Shown in pieces: positions 19,701-28,442 of a stretch of 64,000 nucleotides of DNA. The position numbers and the translations under genes are program-made. Within the stretch, counting starts at the first letter, position 1. Each line of letters opens with the position of its first letter. This DNA is from HKST-UBA178 sp965223815 (GTDB lineage Bacteria; Pseudomonadota; Gammaproteobacteria; Chromatiales; Chromatiaceae), in the NCBI GenBank assembly GCA_965223815.1, contig CBDCXO010000001.1, positions 1-64,000 on the forward strand. Reading direction: 5' to 3'. The notes beneath the pieces were generated by a model. The model ran no database searches, had not been told where the DNA came from, and worked only from the letters and a program-made list of their open reading frames with translations.

Positions 19701-22700
19701 CGTGAATGGGGCGGGGACATTCGATGCCCAGGTCACCCTCGGCGAAGGCGACAACGTCATCAGCGCCACCGCCGGTAACCGGGGCGGGGAGAGCCCCCAC
19801 AGCAGTGCCGTCACAGTCACCCTGGACAGCAGCGTACCCAACGCGCCGGACGGCCTCGCCGCCGACGCCAGGAGCAACGGACAGATCCTGCTCAGCTGGA
19901 ACCTGAGCAGCGACCCCCGGGTGGTGAGCTACGACCTCTATCGCTCGACCCAGCCCTTCGATGCCCTGGGCCAAGCGGTCCAGGCCAACAACCACCCCAT
20001 CGTCGAGGGCCGCTATACCGACCTGCCGAGCGCCGATGGCAACTATATCTATCGGCTGGTGGCGCGCAACGAATTGGGCACGCCCAGCGCGCTCTCGGTC
20101 CCTGTGGAGGCGGTCTCCGACAGTCAACTGCCCCGGGCCCTGGCGATCGATTACACCCCAACTGGTGCTTTCGATCCGGATAGCGGCCGCATGGCGACGG
20201 GCGCGGTCTCCCTCACCCTGGAGGTCGACGAGCCGCTGCTGACCACGCCATTCCTCAGCATCGCCCCGGCGGGCGGTGTGCCGATGTCGGTGCAGCTCCA
20301 AGCCGTCGACGAGACCCACTATCAGGGCAGCTTCGACATCACCGAGACCACCCCCTCGGGCACCGCCTACGCGATCTTCTCCGCCCGCGATCTGGTGGGC
20401 AACCGGGGAGACGAGATCCTCGAAGGGGCCACCCTCGAGATCGACACCGACGGTCCGGAGGCAATCCGTCTGACCCTCGCCCCGGCCTCGCCGATATCCA
20501 CCGATCAGGCCAACCCCACCCAGGTCGCCGTCGAGATCGAACTCGACCAGGCGGTCAAGGCGGGGACATCGCCCATGCTCTCCTACCTGCTCTCCGGGGC
20601 CGGCCGCCAGTCGACAGCCATCGACGGGCTGGTGCCCCTCAGCGATACCGTCTGGCGGGGTAGCCTGGTGCTGCCCGCGGATGCCGGGTTGGCCAGTGCC
20701 GAGAACCTTCAGTTCACGCTCCAGGCCCTGGACGACCTGGATAATCCGGGCACCCGAATCCGCGTCGACAACCTATTCCAGGTCTACCAGGGCGATCTAC
20801 CGCCCCTGGCCATTCCCAATAACCTCAGCGCCCAGGCCAGTCCGGGAGGTGAGGTGGCCCTGACCTGGGATGGGGTCCCTGATGCCGCCGAGTACCAGCT
20901 CTACCGGCAGGCGCCGGGAGAGCCCACGCTCACCGCCCTGCAGCGGGTGAGCGCTAGCGGGTACCAGGACGCCACCCCCGAGGACGGCGACTACCTCTAC
21001 AGCGTCGCCAGCGTTCGCCAGGCCAACGGAGACGAGGCCCTCAGCGGCCAGAGTCCGGCGGTGGGCGTCACCGCCGATGCCAGTGAACCCGGTCCCCCCC
21101 AGGGACTGACACTGGAGTTGATGGGGGCTGGAATCAAGGCCCTCTGGCAACCCCCCGTGGGGCTCGCCGAGAGCGTCAGTTACCGCCTCTACCGCGACAG
21201 CGGCACCACCCTCGACGATGTCGATGGTCTGACCCCGGTCCAGGCGGACATTGTCGCCGATGCCCAGGGACAGCTCGGCTTTATCGATCTCCATCCGGAC
21301 CAGGACGAGGCGGTCTACGCGGTCACCGCGGTGGATGCGGCGGGCAACGAATCGCTACCCTCGGCGGCGGTCTATCTCAACATCGACCTGCTGCCGGTCT
21401 CCGATCTGGTGGTGCGGCAGGTGGACTTCAGCCGGCCGGATATCCAGTGGAGTCACAGCGGCGGCAATATCGCCGGCTACAACCTCTATGTGGACGGCAG
21501 CAGCGAACCGCTGAACATGGGTCTGATCCTCGGTAATGAATATAGCGATATCAGCTATACCGAGGGTAGCCGCCGATACCGCGTGGCCGCCGAGGACACC
21601 GCCGGGGCCACCAGTATCGAACGCAGTGTCACCCTGCCGCAGGTCGAGGCCAGCCTCACCGAGGAGAGCAGCCTGCGCCGGGGCATCATGAACCGCTTGA
21701 GCTACCGGGTAGTGAACACGGGTGCGGAGGCGCTTAACGGCATCCAGTTGAAGATCTCGCTAGAGGGGCAGGATTATCTGAGCGAACCCTTTGGCCTGGC
21801 GTCTCAAGCGGAGCATACGGCCTCCGTGATCGTCGGTGGGCGGCAGGATCTACCGGACCTGGTCAATCTGGCGCGGACGATCCAGGTGACCGCCGACACC
21901 GGCGAGCGGGCCGAACGCATACGCAATCAGGCGTTCAGCGTCGGCGACGACACCCTGCTGTTGCGGGTAGAGAGCCAGGAGCTGGTCCGGGGGACCCAGG
22001 GGAGCGCCCGTTTCCTGCTGGAGAACAGCAGTGACGTGGAAACCGAGATCCTGCTCTCGCAGGCGGGCAACCAGGCCTCCGATGAGATACGCCTGCTGCT
22101 CCAGGACCCGGACGGCAATGTGCTGGCGGTGAGTCCCGTGCAACAATCCGTCGGCGACGGGGTGGTCACCCTGACCGACGGTCGCGCCGTGGCCCGTATC
22201 GCACCGGGGGCGGTCTTCACCTCGGACTGGAGCGAGATCGATATCCCCGCCGGCGCCCCCGACCAGGTCGAGGTGGTCCTGGAGATCGACCGCTTCCGCT
22301 ACCATCTGGGGCAAAGCGACGCGGTGGACATCGCCGGTATGCGCAGCGGTGTCGCCGCCTCCCTGGCGGACACCGAGTACACGGCCACGGTCGACGACAT
22401 CTCTCCGGCCAGCTCCTTCGGCGACCAGCCGGTGGTGATCAGCGGCCGGGCGGTTGATCGCAGTAGCGGTGAGCCCAGCCCCGGGATGCCGATCAAAGTG
22501 ATCGTCGCGGTCAACGGCTACGAGCGGGTTGCGGAGGCCTATGCCGACGCCCAGGGCGAGTACGCCTTCACCTATACCCCCCTCCCGGGCGAATCGGGGG
22601 TCTATACCGTCTCCGCCATCCATCCGGACCTGTTGGCGCGGCCGGGTCAGGGGCAGTTCACCATCCAGCGGATTGTCGTTGCCCCGACCATCCTGGATTA

Positions 22701-24306
22701 CCGATTGCCACGGAACTACCAGCAGACCCTGAGCGTTATCAGGGCCACCGCGGGCGCGGGGACCAGCGCCACCAATCTGCACCTGATCTATGAAAGTGCG
22801 GACCAGTCCGGCGGCGTCCTGCCTCAGGGCATCGATGTCACCCTGGGGGATCCGGTGGACTTGACCCCCGGTGCCTCGGCGGTGCTGCCCGTGACTATCA
22901 GCAGCGACAATACCGCCAATGCCCAGGAGAGCCTGGTATTGCGGATCGCCAGCGACGAGAATCCCGACCTGGGAACCGTCACCCTCAATCTGCAGCTGGC
23001 GGAGGCGCTGCCGGCACTTGGCTTCTCGCCCAATTTTGTCGAGACCGGCGTCGCCCACGATGACACCGTCACCGAAACGGTCACCTTCACCAACGTGGGG
23101 CTGGCCGACCTGACGGACATGCAGTTGAGCATCACCGAAACCGACGGCAGTCCGGCACCGGCCTGGGTGCGGCTGCTCTCAACCGCGGACCAGGGCGATC
23201 TGGCGGTGGGCGAGAAGCGGGAGATCCGCCTCGCGGCCACGCCCTCCGCCACCGTAGCCGAGGGGGTCTATTCCCTGCGGCTGCTGGTGGAGAGCGGTAA
23301 TATGGGGACCACCCATGTCAACCTCTACGTGGCGGTGACCCAGTCTGGTGTCGGTAGCATCTTGTTCAAGGCCAGCGATATCTACACCGCCACCTTGGAC
23401 CAGGAGGGGCAGCCGATTCCCGGCCTGGCCAATACCCGGATTCGGGTGCAGAACGAAGTGGTGATCAACATCGAGGAAACCCTGATCACCGATCAACACG
23501 GGGAGGCTTTGTTCTCCGACCTGGCGGCGGGGAACTACCGTTTCCGGGCCAGCGCCAGCAACCATCAGGATCTGAGCGGGCGTTTTACCGTCAAGCCGGG
23601 GGTCACCGGAACCCAGGAGATCTTTCTCGACTACAACCTGGTGAGCGTGGAGTGGTCGGTGACCGAGATCACCATCGAGGACAAATACGAGATCACCCTG
23701 CAGGCGATCTTCGAGACCGACGTCCCGGCGGCGGTGGTGGTGATTGAGCCAGCCAGCGTCACCCTGCCGGAGATGGCGCCGGGGGATCTCTTCTACGGCG
23801 AGTTGCGCATCACCAACCATGGATTGGTGCGGGCGGACGACCTGGTCTTTACCCTGCCGGGGAGCGACGCCTATTTCCGTTACGAGTTTCCCCAGGCCTT
23901 CCCGGAAAGCCTGGAGGCCAAGGAGAGTCGGCTGATTCCCTACCGGATCACTGCCCTGGCGCCCTTGGATCCCGACGGCAGCGGTTCCGGCGGCGGTTGC
24001 CGGATCTACCAGAAGGAACTCAAGGGTAACTACGGCTACATCTGCGCCAATGGTACCACCACCCAAGGCACCTGCGGCACCCGCTATGTCACCCAGGTGG
24101 AGGGCAGCTGCGGCACCAGCGGTAGCGGCGGCGGTGGCGGCGACTCTCCGGTCCACTGGTACGGCGACAGCGGCGGCAGTGGCGGCAGCGTCAGCGGCGG
24201 CAACGACTACAGCCCGATAAAGAGTGCCAAGTGTATACCGACACCGGCCTGCCCGACCTGCCAGTGTAACGAGAACCCCGATGGGCAGGGCCCCGGCCAT
24301 GACTGA
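13702..24306 (+). CDS. Giant exported multi-repeat protein (3534 aa) with Cys-rich C-terminus
   Basis: ATG 13702 opens a signal peptide (IALLSATLITSPVLADD); a longer frame from TTG 13621 is less likely. Order of parts: an NGGFESG carbohydrate-binding-like domain (residues about 35-205), an Ig-like domain (VTFSEAIDPATFTLDDV), three near-identical 311-residue glycine-rich, probably beta-helical repeats (about 354-1160), a second VTFSE-like domain, many Ig/FN3 modules (WDYNLYRST-like strands), CARDB-like segments around 2650-3150, a carboxypeptidase-regulatory-like domain (LADTRI to SASNHQDLSG) and a tail with about ten cysteines and Gly-Ser runs. No catalytic motif was found. It is probably a surface adhesin or scaffold. 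The adjacent golvesin and rhs genes suggest a common export or display role. Confidence 0.75.
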   Translation: MSRSRTQTIATSVHIALLSATLITSPVLADDPVNLLQNGGFESGLLDWQTDQAVTRAADPDPHGGSAYLYGGYDVETSYTSQTVDLIAAGYSPLELDQGGYTVRYGGWQATGAAEQQDTGLVSLQFLDGSQGLIATDDLGSFFSYGPWEERQGVLLVPAGTRYITYGFQALRIEERGGELPPPPNSDNNGSLDDAFLYLDPVVPPYIVGIETSIQFSGIKQYVIDVTFSEAIDPATFTLDDVLLDGPSGPVAPVSLSHLAGETYRIVAATTIEAGSYDLEIGPDIASSLTGSILDQDGDGTPGELEDSYSTQIDSGPWNTLTLTADTTLAEGSALYDDVNLIVDGATITIDGSHSFDSLTLINGAMATHTVGLAAGSQITASQVTVDGTSKIDVSYRGDTSSLRYSGASHGGLGGEYPGYPVSPVYGDPLAPVALGAGTDNRWGGGALKLDVDQLQLDGIIAADGHNSGNYYVGGASGGSLWLDLGVLTGSGSIRANGGSSTQGSNGVGGGGGRIAIYYTDASGFDLTTQVQNLGGLGSNSSRPDGGAGTLYLEDKVSGNRSLQVDNGDRANSPAKTELADLSVDLLQLNNAHMVLTGNGVIDRVEGVQGTLEVTGSLDATVTEVVLSGDLLLITPSVTTGTSGSVYDGLDLVVDGARAEFNGIHSFDSLTLINGAMATHTVGLAAGSQITASQVTVDGTSKIDVSYRGDTSSLRYSGASHGGLGGEYPGYPVSPVYGDPLAPVALGAGTDNRWGGGALKLDVDQLQLDGIIAADGHNSGNYYVGGASGGSLWLDLGVLTGSGSIRANGGSSTQGSNGVGGGGGRIAIYYTDAGGFDLTTQVQNLGGLGSNSSRPDGGAGTLYLEDKVSGNRSLRVDNGDRANSPAKTELADLSVDLLQLNNAHMVLTGNGVIDRVEGVQGTLAVTGSLAATVTEVVLSGDLLLITPSVTTGTSGSVYDGLDLVVDGARAEFNGIHSFDSLTLINGAMATHTVGLAAGSQITASQVTVDGTSKIDVSYRGDTSSLRYSGASHGGLGGEYPGYPVSPVYGDPLAPVALGAGTDNRWGGGALKLDVDQLQLGGIIAADGHNSGNYYVGGASGGSLWLDLGVLTGSGSIRANGGSSTQGSNGVGGGGGRIAIYYTDASGFDLTTQVQNLGGLGSGSSRPDGQPGSIHLEDKQGPVKVLSSSPEGVHPDPIAGIALRFNLAVNPASFTLADVLINGPSGAITPSGITQAGAIDFTIDFNPPLDEEGEYTLAVGPGLSTLTGNGMDQDGDGTINEAGEDVYHASITLDRSGPPKPVIDTYLPLPAVNPVTVAGVLISGSRSEPSSIWFGETQAVPLDEGDWSHLLSLPQGISEHSIVAKDAAGNPSEALVIQFDVDSIAPAVTQIDPADGSYLNSVPAGLSLTFVETGSGVDIENSTLYLSRGGNPLEGSWNIQGSELIFTPSVVFTEGIYQLGGRVLDQGGLDSGDIAAIFVIDQTPPAPPAVDALPATTTINQQLVSGDKEAQSAIWFDGQQVVDHSVGSRWSHTVSLVEGENALAFSARDRAGNESLPTNVGIVFDNSAPGAVTPVASNNGNGTHITLDWQDYDEVANGNDIDSYHIYSSTADFSDTGAAALVATVSGGQKQLEIGELNRSTTYYLAVVAEDTMGNAITAVTPVVITTQDQQAPAEVSAVQVTSQADRLSIAWTAPADSDLAGFRLYFDNDSGTDLTAATLTHEVTGLAAASGYPIRIATRDNDSNESPGVDLTGVTLLPNPGGLAAEALDSQVALSWNGAAPAEYVKQYAIYVQESAFNSISAIEPRLMVDYSVTQAQVAGLSNGVTYHFAVTTINLSGGQTAAVTSVSATPAPDSAGPQIGTVTFDGTALANGATVTRSGVLAVTASDPSGVGRVEFRLGGETFASDIDPGDGYSAHWDLYDIGDGAHTLTIAAYDTLENEATLDLALTVDLEAPAAPAITAPADGERTNQPQIQVTGTAEPNSDVLLYLGAVQVAGPLSVNGAGTFDAQVTLGEGDNVISATAGNRGGESPHSSAVTVTLDSSVPNAPDGLAADARSNGQILLSWNLSSDPRVVSYDLYRSTQPFDALGQAVQANNHPIVEGRYTDLPSADGNYIYRLVARNELGTPSALSVPVEAVSDSQLPRALAIDYTPTGAFDPDSGRMATGAVSLTLEVDEPLLTTPFLSIAPAGGVPMSVQLQAVDETHYQGSFDITETTPSGTAYAIFSARDLVGNRGDEILEGATLEIDTDGPEAIRLTLAPASPISTDQANPTQVAVEIELDQAVKAGTSPMLSYLLSGAGRQSTAIDGLVPLSDTVWRGSLVLPADAGLASAENLQFTLQALDDLDNPGTRIRVDNLFQVYQGDLPPLAIPNNLSAQASPGGEVALTWDGVPDAAEYQLYRQAPGEPTLTALQRVSASGYQDATPEDGDYLYSVASVRQANGDEALSGQSPAVGVTADASEPGPPQGLTLELMGAGIKALWQPPVGLAESVSYRLYRDSGTTLDDVDGLTPVQADIVADAQGQLGFIDLHPDQDEAVYAVTAVDAAGNESLPSAAVYLNIDLLPVSDLVVRQVDFSRPDIQWSHSGGNIAGYNLYVDGSSEPLNMGLILGNEYSDISYTEGSRRYRVAAEDTAGATSIERSVTLPQVEASLTEESSLRRGIMNRLSYRVVNTGAEALNGIQLKISLEGQDYLSEPFGLASQAEHTASVIVGGRQDLPDLVNLARTIQVTADTGERAERIRNQAFSVGDDTLLLRVESQELVRGTQGSARFLLENSSDVETEILLSQAGNQASDEIRLLLQDPDGNVLAVSPVQQSVGDGVVTLTDGRAVARIAPGAVFTSDWSEIDIPAGAPDQVEVVLEIDRFRYHLGQSDAVDIAGMRSGVAASLADTEYTATVDDISPASSFGDQPVVISGRAVDRSSGEPSPGMPIKVIVAVNGYERVAEAYADAQGEYAFTYTPLPGESGVYTVSAIHPDLLARPGQGQFTIQRIVVAPTILDYRLPRNYQQTLSVIRATAGAGTSATNLHLIYESADQSGGVLPQGIDVTLGDPVDLTPGASAVLPVTISSDNTANAQESLVLRIASDENPDLGTVTLNLQLAEALPALGFSPNFVETGVAHDDTVTETVTFTNVGLADLTDMQLSITETDGSPAPAWVRLLSTADQGDLAVGEKREIRLAATPSATVAEGVYSLRLLVESGNMGTTHVNLYVAVTQSGVGSILFKASDIYTATLDQEGQPIPGLANTRIRVQNEVVINIEETLITDQHGEALFSDLAAGNYRFRASASNHQDLSGRFTVKPGVTGTQEIFLDYNLVSVEWSVTEITIEDKYEITLQAIFETDVPAAVVVIEPASVTLPEMAPGDLFYGELRITNHGLVRADDLVFTLPGSDAYFRYEFPQAFPESLEAKESRLIPYRITALAPLDPDGSGSGGGCRIYQKELKGNYGYICANGTTTQGTCGTRYVTQVEGSCGTSGSGGGGGDSPVHWYGDSGGSGGSVSGGNDYSPIKSAKCIPTPACPTCQCNENPDGQGPGHD
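14761..17180 (+). repeat. Three tandem 933-bp in-frame repeats inside the giant gene
   Basis: Copies begin at 14761, 15694 and 16627, exactly 933 bp (311 codons) apart; the third stops early near 17180. The DNA is almost identical between copies, with scattered single-base differences (for example TDASG/TDAGG and QLDG/QLGG). Each copy encodes a block beginning FDSLTLINGAMATHTVGLAA and rich in Gly. The copies are in frame, so copy number can change without breaking the gene. Confidence 0.93.
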
Positions 24307-24439
24307 TATGCATTCCTCTTTCATTCCCAGGGAGAGCGGGCGCTCCGGTGCAATCGGGGGTGCGTTACTCGCCCTCTTCGATTGCACGGGCAGGGCCCAT
24401 CCATCCACGACAACCCATCACACCCTTCGGTTAAAGATC

Positions 24440-27400
24440 ATGAAGTCACCGTTAAATGTCATTTTGCTCTCGCTGCTGCTGTTGCTGAGTTTGCCCCTGC
24501 AGGCGGACGTGCGCCTGCCCCACGGCGAGTACTTCCTCAACGTCGACGACCTGAGCGTGAAGGTGCTGGGCGGGACGGTCACGGCGGGACGCACATGGTA
24601 CCAGGGGGCGTGGAGCTTCAACCGCGCCTGGGCGCCGCTGAAACTAGAGCAGGACGCCCAAAGCGGCCAGGTCAAGGCGATCGAACGCAACGGCGACCGC
24701 TACCAACCCCTCAACCCCGGCGACAGCCACTTCCGCTTCGGTCGCCGCTATCTGATCGAACGCACCGCCAACGGCTTTCAGTGGCGCGACCGCCGGGGCA
24801 ACTGGATCGACTACGACGCCAACGGCCGCATCCTCGCCTATGGCGACCGCAACGCCATCCAGGTCGGCATTCAGTTCGATGGTGAAGGACGCCGCAGCAC
24901 TGTGCATGACCATCTGGGCAACCTGGTGCTCAGCTACGAATACGATGCCGGGGGGCAGCTGCGGTTCGTCCGCGATAAAGACGGCACCGCCGTGGAATAC
25001 CGCTACACCGACGGCCAGCTGACCGAGGTGATCGACGTTCTTGGCAACAGCTGGACCTATACCTACACCGATGGCCGCATGACCGCCCGCGCCGATGCCG
25101 AGGGCCGCGCCAGCACCATCAACTACAGCACCACCGGCCGCCTGCTCAGTGAGCTGGATGCCGAGGGCATCGGCACCCGCTACGACTACGACTACGATAA
25201 GACCAAGAAACGCTACTACATCCGCCAGACCGATCCCGATAACCGGATCACCGAGCGCTGGTACGATCGCGAGGGGCAGCTGATCCGCACCGCGGTGAAT
25301 CACGTCGATACCGATGTGATGCTGGAGGACAGCCAGCTGCACACACGAACCAGCACCGACCGCCGGGGCCTCAAAACAGTGCGCCATTACGACCTGTTCG
25401 ACAACCTCAAACAGGTCACCTACCCGGATGGTAGCCAGGTCAGCTACCAATATGATCTCGCCACTTCCCAGATCACCGAAAAGATAGACGAACTGGGCCG
25501 CATCACCCGCTACCAATACGACGACCGGGGCAATCTGGAGAAAATGACCGAAGCCGTCGGCACTCCCCAACAGCGTATCACCGAATACCGCTACGACGAC
25601 CGCGGTCAACGCATCGAAAGCAAACGCTTGGGGGATGCCGATAGCGCCACCGCCATCACCGGCTACGGCTACGATGACTGGGGCAATATGGTCACCATGA
25701 CCGATCCGGAGGCTAAGGTCACCACCTATACCTACGACACCCGAGGCAATCTGCTCACCCGGACCGATCCCAACAACCACAGCCGCCACAACAGCTACGA
25801 CCTGGCGGGCCGCCAGCTCAGCAGCGCCGACGGCCTGAACCACACCACCACCATCGGTTACGACAAGGTGGGCAATCCTGTCTCGGTCACCGATCCCAAC
25901 ACCCACACCACCGAGTACGGCTATGATATCCGCAACCTGCGCACCCGGATCACCGACCCCCTGGATCAGGTGACCCGCATGGAATACCAGTTCAGCGGCA
26001 GCCTGAAGCTGGTGAACGCCCCCCTGGGCAACGCCAAGAACCTGGGGGTGGACGCCGCCTTCAGCTACAGTCCGGGCGGGCGGCTCAAGGCCAGCATCGA
26101 CCCCCTGGGCAACCGTCAGGCCCTGGACTACGACCCGGAAGGCCGGTTGATCCAACAGACCGATGCCGCCGGCAACACCACCGCCATGGGCTATGGCGAC
26201 AGCGACCAGACGGGTGGGGGAGAGCAGGGCAATACCCGGTATCCGGGGCTGCTCAACCGCATCCAGTATCCCAGCTTCCTGCAGACCTACGACTACGACC
26301 AGCGCAACCGCAGGACCCGCACCATCAACCACCTGGACAATCACCGGGAGATCAGCCGCACCGAGTACGACGCGGCGGGCAACCAGACCCGGACCATCGA
26401 CGCCGAGGGGCGCATCACCCAATACCGTTACGACGCCCTTGACCGGTTGGTCGAGATCATCGACCCGAAGGGCCAGAGCACCCTGTTCCGGTACGACAAC
26501 CGCGACAACCTGATCGCGGTCACCGACCCCAACGGCCACACCACCGGGTACGGCTACAACAAGCGGGACCAGAAGATCAGTGAGACCCGCCCCGGCGGCC
26601 AACTCATCACCTACGTCTACGACGATGCCGGTAACCTGATCCGCACCACCGACCCCGACGGCCGGATCACCGAGAACGACTACGACGCCGCCGACCGGCT
26701 GATCGAGCAGCGCCACTTCCAGCCGGGAGAAGCCCTGCCCGAGCGCACCCTCACCTACAGCTACGACGATGCTGGCAACCTCACCGGCTATGACGACGGC
26801 AGCCTCAGCGCCAGCTACCAGTACGACGCCAACAACCGCAAGATCCAGGAGACCACCCACTACGGCCCCTTCAGCCTGACCCACCACTACAGCTACGACG
26901 CGGCGGGCAACAAGCAGAGCTACACCGGCCCGGACGCCGCCCTGGTCGAATACTTCTGGGAGAGCAACCGCCTGCAGCGCATCGCCATCCCGGGGCTGGG
27001 CAGCCTCAACTACGCCGAGTACCAATGGAACCGGCCCAGCCGACTCAGCTACCACGGCGGCGGCAGCCGGGAGATCGACTATGACCCCCTGATGCGCCCC
27101 ACCCGCATCCTCGCCAAGGACCCGGGGGGCAACCCGCTGCTGGATTACCAGTACAGCTACGACAAGAGCGGCAACATCACCCAACGTAGCACCCAACATA
27201 AGACTGTCGCCTATCAATACGACGAACTGCAGCGCCTCATCGAGGCGTCCAGCCCCCAAGAGACCGAGGGCTGGGACTACGACCCCAACGGCAACCGCAC
27301 CCATGATAATCTGACACCGGGGGCTTGGAGCTACGATATTAACGACCGGCTGCAGGCCAGTCCCGGCAAGAGTTACCAGTACGACCAGGCGGGCAACCCG

Positions 27401-28438
27401 ACCGAGATCGACGACAACGGCACCATTACCAGCCAGATCTACAACGCCGAGGGTCGACTTGCCCGGGTGGAGACCGCCGCCGGCGCGCTGATTGCCGAAT
27501 ACGCCTACGATCCCATGGGGAGGCGGATCAAGAAGACCACCCCCACGGAGACAAGATACTTCCACTACAGCGACGAGGGGCTGGCGGGAGAGTACACGGA
27601 CACCGGCCTACCGATCCAGCAGTACGGCTATGAGCCGGACTCAACCTGGACCACCGATCCGCTCTACACCCAGACCGCCCAGGGCTACGCCTTCTACCAG
27701 AACGATCACTTGGGGACGCCGCAGCAGCTGGTAAAGAGCAACGGCGCCAAGGTGTGGGAGGGGGAGTACAAGGCGTTTGGCAAAGCGCAAGAACTCGTCA
27801 ATACTTGGAACAACCCGCTGCGGTTCCCGGGGCAGTACTTTGACTTAGAGACAGAGCTGCATTACAACTACTTCAGAGATTACGATCCCGCCTCAGGTCG
27901 ATACATACAGTCCGATCCCATTGGGTTACAGGGTGGGACTAATACTTACGTCTATGTTGCTGGCAATCCATTGAGATGGATAGATCTATACGGCTTATGT
28001 AAGAAGAAGTGTGGGCTCGAAATTGCCCCACGCTATGACATACAAGGTTCAGCTCCCGGTGGTACAACATTTAGCTGGTACGCGAAATTCATGGATGACA
28101 ATAACCATGACCCGAAATGTTGCGAAGTACGACAGCAGATTTCTTGGGACTTTGTATGGCGTACTCGACCTCATCCCGGATTTCAACGACCAGAAAACAA
28201 ACCGAATACTTGGTATGAGGATCGAGATCGATTCGATAAAAGATATGGTAGAAGAACAGGGGACTACTCTGACTTAAAAGAAGGTTTTGACTGGTATGGG
28301 GTAAATGACTATAGCGGTCGTGACACACCATCCGATTATACGCCTGGTGATGTGCTGAGTTATCGCTTGATTGCCGTTGATGTCTGTAATGGCGACAAGA
28401 CGATCTTTACAAGTGAAAAAATAGACATAGTGTTTTGA
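24440..28438 (+). CDS. Sec-exported Rhs repeat toxin with variable C-terminal tip
   Basis: A 1332-residue protein. ATG 24440 begins a clear signal peptide (SPLNVILLSLLLLLSLPLQA). Residues about 100-1150 are YD repeats (YDDRGNLEKMTE, YDPEGRLIQQTD), the beta-cage that wraps an Rhs toxin. The Rhs-associated core ends DPIGLQGGTNTYVYVAGN and LYGL near residue 1183. The final 149 residues are the tip (CGLEIAPRYDIQGS to SEKIDIVF), of no family I recognise. The nucleotide composition turns AT-rich at the tip. The next gene, 4 bases downstream, is the likely immunity gene. The first 28 bp of the tip-proximal core (27862-27889) recur twice downstream, and the original tip was probably the one now at 46934-47534. 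Confidence 0.9.
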   Translation: MKSPLNVILLSLLLLLSLPLQADVRLPHGEYFLNVDDLSVKVLGGTVTAGRTWYQGAWSFNRAWAPLKLEQDAQSGQVKAIERNGDRYQPLNPGDSHFRFGRRYLIERTANGFQWRDRRGNWIDYDANGRILAYGDRNAIQVGIQFDGEGRRSTVHDHLGNLVLSYEYDAGGQLRFVRDKDGTAVEYRYTDGQLTEVIDVLGNSWTYTYTDGRMTARADAEGRASTINYSTTGRLLSELDAEGIGTRYDYDYDKTKKRYYIRQTDPDNRITERWYDREGQLIRTAVNHVDTDVMLEDSQLHTRTSTDRRGLKTVRHYDLFDNLKQVTYPDGSQVSYQYDLATSQITEKIDELGRITRYQYDDRGNLEKMTEAVGTPQQRITEYRYDDRGQRIESKRLGDADSATAITGYGYDDWGNMVTMTDPEAKVTTYTYDTRGNLLTRTDPNNHSRHNSYDLAGRQLSSADGLNHTTTIGYDKVGNPVSVTDPNTHTTEYGYDIRNLRTRITDPLDQVTRMEYQFSGSLKLVNAPLGNAKNLGVDAAFSYSPGGRLKASIDPLGNRQALDYDPEGRLIQQTDAAGNTTAMGYGDSDQTGGGEQGNTRYPGLLNRIQYPSFLQTYDYDQRNRRTRTINHLDNHREISRTEYDAAGNQTRTIDAEGRITQYRYDALDRLVEIIDPKGQSTLFRYDNRDNLIAVTDPNGHTTGYGYNKRDQKISETRPGGQLITYVYDDAGNLIRTTDPDGRITENDYDAADRLIEQRHFQPGEALPERTLTYSYDDAGNLTGYDDGSLSASYQYDANNRKIQETTHYGPFSLTHHYSYDAAGNKQSYTGPDAALVEYFWESNRLQRIAIPGLGSLNYAEYQWNRPSRLSYHGGGSREIDYDPLMRPTRILAKDPGGNPLLDYQYSYDKSGNITQRSTQHKTVAYQYDELQRLIEASSPQETEGWDYDPNGNRTHDNLTPGAWSYDINDRLQASPGKSYQYDQAGNPTEIDDNGTITSQIYNAEGRLARVETAAGALIAEYAYDPMGRRIKKTTPTETRYFHYSDEGLAGEYTDTGLPIQQYGYEPDSTWTTDPLYTQTAQGYAFYQNDHLGTPQQLVKSNGAKVWEGEYKAFGKAQELVNTWNNPLRFPGQYFDLETELHYNYFRDYDPASGRYIQSDPIGLQGGTNTYVYVAGNPLRWIDLYGLCKKKCGLEIAPRYDIQGSAPGGTTFSWYAKFMDDNNHDPKCCEVRQQISWDFVWRTRPHPGFQRPENKPNTWYEDRDRFDKRYGRRTGDYSDLKEGFDWYGVNDYSGRDTPSDYTPGDVLSYRLIAVDVCNGDKTIFTSEKIDIVF
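27862..27889 (+). repeat. 28-bp rhs-core direct repeat, site 1 (left junction)
   Basis: The 28-bp stretch starting TTACAACTACTTCAGAG encodes YNYFRDYDP of the Rhs core. To its left is the normal rhs gene. To its right is the sequence that is repeated from 38130 on. I read it as the left attachment junction of an integrated unit. Other full copies lie at 29344, 38102, 39584, 46934 and 48505. Confidence 0.85.
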
Positions 28439-28442
28439 CAAT

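Noticed and set aside
24644..27565. A 973-codon open frame on the minus strand opposite the rhs gene
   Set aside because: It mirrors the GC-rich YD repeats in antisense, has low-complexity Val/Ala/Gly composition, and the plus-strand protein is unmistakable.
27862..27889. The 28-bp core as a dif-like XerCD site
   Set aside because: The length equals 11+6+11, but the two 11-bp arms are not recognisable inverted repeats and the sequence is constrained by coding for the Rhs core.
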